Assembly (NCBI GenBank): GCA_002413345.1
Contig: DHWU01000047.1
Coordinates: 1 to 34,019 of the forward strand
Source of the DNA: Propionibacteriaceae bacterium UBA5174
Lineage (GTDB): Bacteria; Actinomycetota; Actinomycetes; Propionibacteriales; Propionibacteriaceae
Length of the DNA stretch: 34,019 bases
Direction of reading: 5' to 3'
Shown: positions 30,117 to 34,019 of the stretch, piece after piece
How positions within the stretch are numbered: position 1 is the first letter of the stretch
How the letters are laid out: each line of letters opens with the position of its first letter
Made by a program: the position numbers and the translations under genes
The notes under the pieces: model-generated
Seen by the model: only the letters and a program-made list of their open reading frames with translations
Told to the model about the DNA's origin: nothing
Databases searched by the model: none

Positions 30117-32027
30117 TCAACGAACCGGGTAACTGGTCGAAACTGCACTGGCGTTGGCGTAAGCGGTACGTCTCACGGTGACTCGAACCGAAATCTTCCG
30201 ATTGTGGTCGGCTCTGGTGAGTTTGTAGGTGTTCTTGGTGGCGCTCTTGATTGTCTTGCCGTTGCGCAGCCACTGGTAACTGACCTTTGGGGGCCAGGGC
30301 GTCCAGCTGCCAGCGGTGGCTTTCAACTTCTTTCCGACTCTTTTGGTGCCGCTGATTCGCGGCGATGACTTCTTGGTGAAGCGTCCCGCTGCGACAGTGG
30401 CGGCAGCGCTGGTAGCAGCAGTGCTCTGAGCGGAGCAGCGTGCGGTGGCCGTGACCGAGATAGTCCGGCTGTAGTCGGCGGCAATCGGGGTGTAGGCACT
30501 GCTGGTGGCGCCCGAAATTGCGGCTCCGTTGCGCAGCCACTGGTAGGACACTTCCGCGTTTGCAGGGCTTGCTGAACTTGTTGTGGTGAGTCTGGAGCCG
30601 ACCCGGGTGCTGCCCGAAATCTTCGGCGACAACGTGGTGGTGCTCTTGATAGTGCGGGTCGAGGTCGAAGATGTTGCCGCTGCCACCGCTGCGGCAGCAT
30701 CGACAATGCCAGCGCCGGCCGCGGCTGAACTGCACGAGTCTGCCAGTGGTTCGGCGGTGCTGGTGAGGATGTTGGTGATCTGGCTCACGGTCAGCGCGGG
30801 GTTCGCAGCGCGCAGTAAGGCCACTACACCGGCCACGTGGGGTGCGGCCATCGAAGTTCCACTATCAGTCGCGTAGTTCTCGGTGCTCTGGGTGGTATTG
30901 CCGCTATTCCAGATGGAGAGGATTCCGGTGCCGCTGTAGTTGGTGCAGTTCAAGGACGATGTTCCGGGTGCGGCGACGGTTGCGGGGTAGCTGCTGGTGC
31001 CGTAGTTGGAGAAGCAGGCCAGGGCGCCATTCGCGTCGGTGGCGGTCACCCGGACCACGTTGTCGCAGTTGGCCGGAGACGTCGTCTCAATCGTGGTCGC
31101 GCCATTGCCGGCCGCGACCACGACGACGGTGCCAGCGGCAGTAGCTTCGTCAATAGCGGTCTGCATGGCCGTACCGCAACTGCCGGAGCCACCCAGCGAC
31201 AAGTTGAGGACATCGGCGGGGTGGGCGTTGTCAGGGACTCCCGTTACCTCCAAACCAGCTCCCCACTTGATCGCGGCGATGATGTCGAAGTCGTAGCCGC
31301 CGGTTGCTCCCAACGCCCGCAAAGATTCGATCGAGGCGCCCGGGGCTACTCCGGCTACTCCTTTGTTGTTGTTTGCCACCGCGGCGGCGATCCCGGAAAC
31401 GTGGGTGCCGTGCCAAGAAGAGGAATTAGAGTCCGACCAGTCACCTTCATCGGTGGGATCTGAATCCCAGCCGTCATCATCGCGGGCATTGTCCGGATCG
31501 CTGATGAAGTCGTAGCCAGCGATCACATTGGCGTTGAGGTCGGAATGTGAGGTGATTCCGGTGTCGATCACGCCGATGACTGCGCCAGTACCAGTTGTGG
31601 TCGTCCAGGCATCCTCGGCGTCCACGCCGTAGGCGGAGCCAGCGGCATCGTTCAGATTCCACAACATGGCGTAGTGGGTGTCGTTTGTGGTGGTTGCCCA
31701 GACGGTGTGGGAAACCTCTGCGATATTCACGCCGGTTTGGTCCGAGGCTTTGTCGCTGATCTGGCCAGCTTTGGATTTGCTGGTGTTGTCGAGGGTGACC
31801 GCAACAGTGGTGTCGTCGATCTGTTTCACCGCAGTGACGGTGCCGCCGCCAGCCTTTTTGACTGCTGTCTCAGCGGCGGCAGCCGCGTCAGTGGCGCCGT
31901 GATCGAGAGTGACGATGATCGTCGAATCGGTGGTGGAGGTGTCGGCCCATCCGGTGGTTGCTGGGAGTGCTGTCAGGCATAGCGCGGCGCTGAGTACGGC
32001 CGCGGCTATGCCGCCGAGAGTACGCAT
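30117..32027 (-). CDS. Secreted subtilisin-like (S8) serine protease with two C-terminal repeats
   Basis: A 636-residue exported protease. The order is signal peptide (1-28), an I9-like inhibitor pro-domain (about 34-110, IIVTLDHGATDAA then GGGTVTAVKQIDDTTVAVTL), the S8 domain with Asp155 (VIGVIDTGI), His206 (SWHGTHVSGIA), oxyanion Asn308 (VVAAGN) and Ser392 (GTSMAAPHVAG), then two Ig-like repeats (about 455-545 and 550-636, VSYQWLRNGAAI and VSYQWLRNGKTIKSA). Extracellular; substrate unknown. The start is ATG at 32027. Between it and GAGAGG (32041-32046) lie TA and 11 C residues, giving an over-long 13-base spacing that may vary. The last repeat is nearly identical in DNA to that of the third protease. 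Confidence 0.93.
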   Translation of the reverse strand: MRTLGGIAAAVLSAALCLTALPATTGWADTSTTDSTIIVTLDHGATDAAAAAETAVKKAGGGTVTAVKQIDDTTVAVTLDNTSKSKAGQISDKASDQTGVNIAEVSHTVWATTTNDTHYAMLWNLNDAAGSAYGVDAEDAWTTTTGTGAVIGVIDTGITSHSDLNANVIAGYDFISDPDNARDDDGWDSDPTDEGDWSDSNSSSWHGTHVSGIAAAVANNNKGVAGVAPGASIESLRALGATGGYDFDIIAAIKWGAGLEVTGVPDNAHPADVLNLSLGGSGSCGTAMQTAIDEATAAGTVVVVAAGNGATTIETTSPANCDNVVRVTATDANGALACFSNYGTSSYPATVAAPGTSSLNCTNYSGTGILSIWNSGNTTQSTENYATDSGTSMAAPHVAGVVALLRAANPALTVSQITNILTSTAEPLADSCSSAAAGAGIVDAAAAVAAATSSTSTRTIKSTTTLSPKISGSTRVGSRLTTTSSASPANAEVSYQWLRNGAAISGATSSAYTPIAADYSRTISVTATARCSAQSTAATSAAATVAAGRFTKKSSPRISGTKRVGKKLKATAGSWTPWPPKVSYQWLRNGKTIKSATKNTYKLTRADHNRKISVRVTVRRTAYANASAVSTSYPVR

Positions 32028-32038
32028 GGGGGGGGGGG
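32028..32038 (-). repeat. 11-base homopolymer (C on the coding strand) between Shine-Dalgarno and start codon
   Basis: The plus strand reads 11 consecutive G from 32028 to 32038, directly next to the CAT complementing the ATG of the middle protease. GAGAGG on the minus strand (32041-32046) is the only visible ribosome site. Runs of this length are prone to slippage. An assembly error in run length is also possible. Confidence 0.9.
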
Positions 32039-32172
32039 TACCTCTCTTCGATCAGTTCCGTCGTCGCAACTGATTCTGTGATCCAGTTTGGTCCAAGTGG
32101 GTAGCTGAGCGTCAGTGCCCACAAGAGGGACATTCGAAAACAGGACCAGATGGCTGAATCAGCGGCAACCGT

Positions 32173-34019
32173 TCAGTTCACCTTGTAGCTAGTCGATGTT
32201 GCGCTGTAGTTGGTGTAGGCAGCGCGGCTAACAGTGACTCGAACCGAAACCCTCTTCCTGCGGTCGGCCCTGGTGAGTTTGTAGGTGTTCTTGGTCGCGC
32301 TCTTGATTGTCTTGCCGTTACGCAGCCACTGGTAACTGACCTTTGGGGGCCAGGGCGTCCAGCTGCCAGCGGTGGCCTTCAACTTCTTGCCGACCCTTTT
32401 GGTGCCGCTGATTCGCGGCGAAGCCTTCTTGGAGAACCTTCCAGCTGTGACCGTGGTGGCAGCGCTGGTGGCAGTGGCGCTTTGCGCCGAGCACTCAGCC
32501 GAGGTTCTCACCGCGATCACCCGTCCGTAGTCGGCGGCAGTCAGGGCAAAGGTGGTGCCGGTGGCGCCAGGGACAGTGGCTCCAGAGCGCAGCCACTGGT
32601 AGGACACAGCTGCATTGGAGGGGCTCACCGAGCTTGTCGCGATGAGCCCAGAGCCGACCCGGGAACTGCCGGAGATGGTGGGCGACAAGGTAGTGGTGCT
32701 CTTTATGGTGCGAGTGGAAGTTGACGATGCTGCCGCAGCCACCGCAGCCGCGGCGTCCACAATGCCAGCGCCAGTGGCCGCCGAGTTGCACGAGTTGCCC
32801 AGCGGCTCGGCCGTGCTGGTGAGAATGTTGGTGATCTGGCTCACGGTCAGCGCGGGGTTCGCAGCGCGCAGCAATGCCACAACGCCAGCCACATGTGGGG
32901 CGGCCATCGAAGTTCCACTCATGCGCCCGTAGGTCGCGGTGGAACTGGTGGTCGTGCCCGAGTTCCAGGTGGAAAGGATTCCGGTGCCGCTGCGGGTACT
33001 GCAGTTGTAGGACGTTGTTCCGGGTGCGGCGACGGTGGCCGGGTAGGCACTGGTGCCGTAGTTGGAGAAGCAGGCCAGGGCGCCATTCGCGTCGGTGGCG
33101 GTAACTCGGACCACGTTGTTGCAGTTGGCGGGAAACTCATTGTTGATCGATTCCGCGCTGTTGCCTGCCGCGACCACGACGACGCTTCCGGCGGCAGTGG
33201 CGTCGTTGATGGCGGTCTGGATGGCCGTTCCGCAACTGCCTGAGCCACCCAGCGACAAGTTGAGGACGTCAGCAGGGTGGGTATTGGTCGAAACCCCAGA
33301 AACGGTGAGGCCAGCTCCCCACTTGATGGCCGCGATGATGTCAGCTTCGTCGCCGCCGTATTGGCCCAGCACCCGCAAGGGTTCGATCGAAGCCCCCGGG
33401 GCGACCCCGGCCACTCCGGTGTTGTTGTTCGCCACTGCGGCGGCGGTGCCGGAAACGTGGGTGCCGTGCCAAGAAGAGGCATCGGCGCCGTACCAGTCGC
33501 CAACGTCAGTTGGATCTGAATCCCAACCGTCATCATCGCGGGCGTTGGCGGCACTACTGATGAAGTCATAGCCAGAGATCACATTGGCGTTCAAGTCCGG
33601 GTGGGAAGTGATTCCGGTGTCGATTACCCCGATCACCGCGCCAGACCCAGTGGTGGTGCCCCAAGCGTCCTCTGCATCAATGCCGTAGGCGGAGCCGGCG
33701 GCATCGTTCAGATTCCACAAACTGGAGTAATTGGTGTCGTTGGTCGTGGTTGCACGGACCGTGCGGGAAACCTCCGCGGTGTCCACGCCAGTTTGGTCGG
33801 AAGCCTTGTCGGAGATCTGGCCAGCTTTGGTGGTGCTCGTGTTGTCCAGAGTGACCGCAACCGTGGTGTCGTCGATCTGCTTCACCGCCGATACAGTGCC
33901 GCCGCCGGCCTTCTTCACCGCGGCCTCGGCGGCAGCTGTCGAATCGCCGGCTCCGGAATCGAGAGTGACGATGATCGTCGAATCCGTGGTGGACGTGTCG
34001 GCCCATCCGGTGGTTGCTG
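32173..34019 (-). CDS. Secreted subtilisin-like (S8) serine protease, cut by the window end
   Basis: The frame is open to the last base of the window, so the signal peptide and start are missing. About 614 residues are visible, beginning within ATTGWADTSTTDSTIIVTLD, which matches residues 23-42 of the middle protease, so only about 22 are missing. Same order of parts: I9-like pro-domain, S8 domain with VIGVIDTGI, SSWHGTHVSG, VVVAAGNSAESI and GTSMAAPHVAG, then two Ig-like repeats. All catalytic residues are present. It lies 145 bases upstream of the middle protease on the same strand; that gap includes an imperfect hairpin (GTGGG/CCCAC around CTGA/TCAG) but no U-rich terminator, so readthrough is possible. 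Confidence 0.92.
   Translation of the reverse strand, partial: ATTGWADTSTTDSTIIVTLDSGAGDSTAAAEAAVKKAGGGTVSAVKQIDDTTVAVTLDNTSTTKAGQISDKASDQTGVDTAEVSRTVRATTTNDTNYSSLWNLNDAAGSAYGIDAEDAWGTTTGSGAVIGVIDTGITSHPDLNANVISGYDFISSAANARDDDGWDSDPTDVGDWYGADASSWHGTHVSGTAAAVANNNTGVAGVAPGASIEPLRVLGQYGGDEADIIAAIKWGAGLTVSGVSTNTHPADVLNLSLGGSGSCGTAIQTAINDATAAGSVVVVAAGNSAESINNEFPANCNNVVRVTATDANGALACFSNYGTSAYPATVAAPGTTSYNCSTRSGTGILSTWNSGTTTSSTATYGRMSGTSMAAPHVAGVVALLRAANPALTVSQITNILTSTAEPLGNSCNSAATGAGIVDAAAAVAAAASSTSTRTIKSTTTLSPTISGSSRVGSGLIATSSVSPSNAAVSYQWLRSGATVPGATGTTFALTAADYGRVIAVRTSAECSAQSATATSAATTVTAGRFSKKASPRISGTKRVGKKLKATAGSWTPWPPKVSYQWLRNGKTIKSATKNTYKLTRADRRKRVSVRVTVSRAAYTNYSATSTSYKVN

Noticed and set aside
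28599..34019. Long open frames on the plus strand opposite the proteases (up to about 208 codons)
   Set aside because: They mirror the low-complexity Ala/Thr/Gly-rich protease codons, repeat in each paralogue and lack starts with ribosome sites.

Overview
The window is chromosomal DNA of a high-GC Gram-positive bacterium (Actinomycetota). The gene order prs-rplY-pth-mfd-mazG-eno-divIC/ftsB-DUF501-ppx, and later greA-(DUF255)-hlyIII-uppS, matches blocks known from mycobacteria and other actinobacteria. GTG starts and apparently leaderless genes are frequent. The order within the phylum cannot be fixed by eye; Propionibacteriales-like is only a guess.

Layout. (1) 1-12.4 kb is core housekeeping: the end of prs, rplY, pth, a 700-base gene-free stretch that may hold a structured RNA, mfd, a small lipoprotein gene with an overlapping mini-ORF in its leader, mazG, eno, a DivIC/FtsB-type divisome protein, DUF501, a Ppx/GppA phosphatase, a tRNA with a Leu (TAA) anticodon, and a Bax-inhibitor-1 family membrane protein. 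(2) 12.4-18.6 kb is mixed: a NUDIX hydrolase, an orphan D12-type DNA adenine methylase, a lipoprotein, an SRPBCC protein, an orphan LacI regulator, msrA and ung. (3) 18.6-21.3 kb looks like an inserted accessory island. A nucleoside 2-deoxyribosyltransferase-like protein faces a two-gene operon (2-TM coiled-coil protein plus small beta-barrel-like protein) across a 334-base gap that carries a perfect 20-bp inverted repeat. On its right it abuts the 3' remnant of a truncated secreted/membrane protein gene. (4) 21.7-28.6 kb returns to conserved genes: a PerM/AI-2E family permease, a DUF4097-like/DUF2089 pair, greA, a DUF255 thioredoxin-fold protein, hemolysin III, and a cis-prenyltransferase. 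(5) 28.6-34.0 kb holds three tandem secreted subtilisin-like proteases on the minus strand, the last cut by the window end.

Most notable points: a run of 11 C residues between the Shine-Dalgarno sequence and the start codon of the middle protease, which could give phase-variable translation; the NDT-like/2-TM island, which resembles nucleotide-centred conflict systems but which I cannot match to a named one; the long hairpin in the pth-mfd gap; and a palindromic operator in the hlyIII-uppS divergent promoter region. Family assignments come from motifs read by eye, without database searches.
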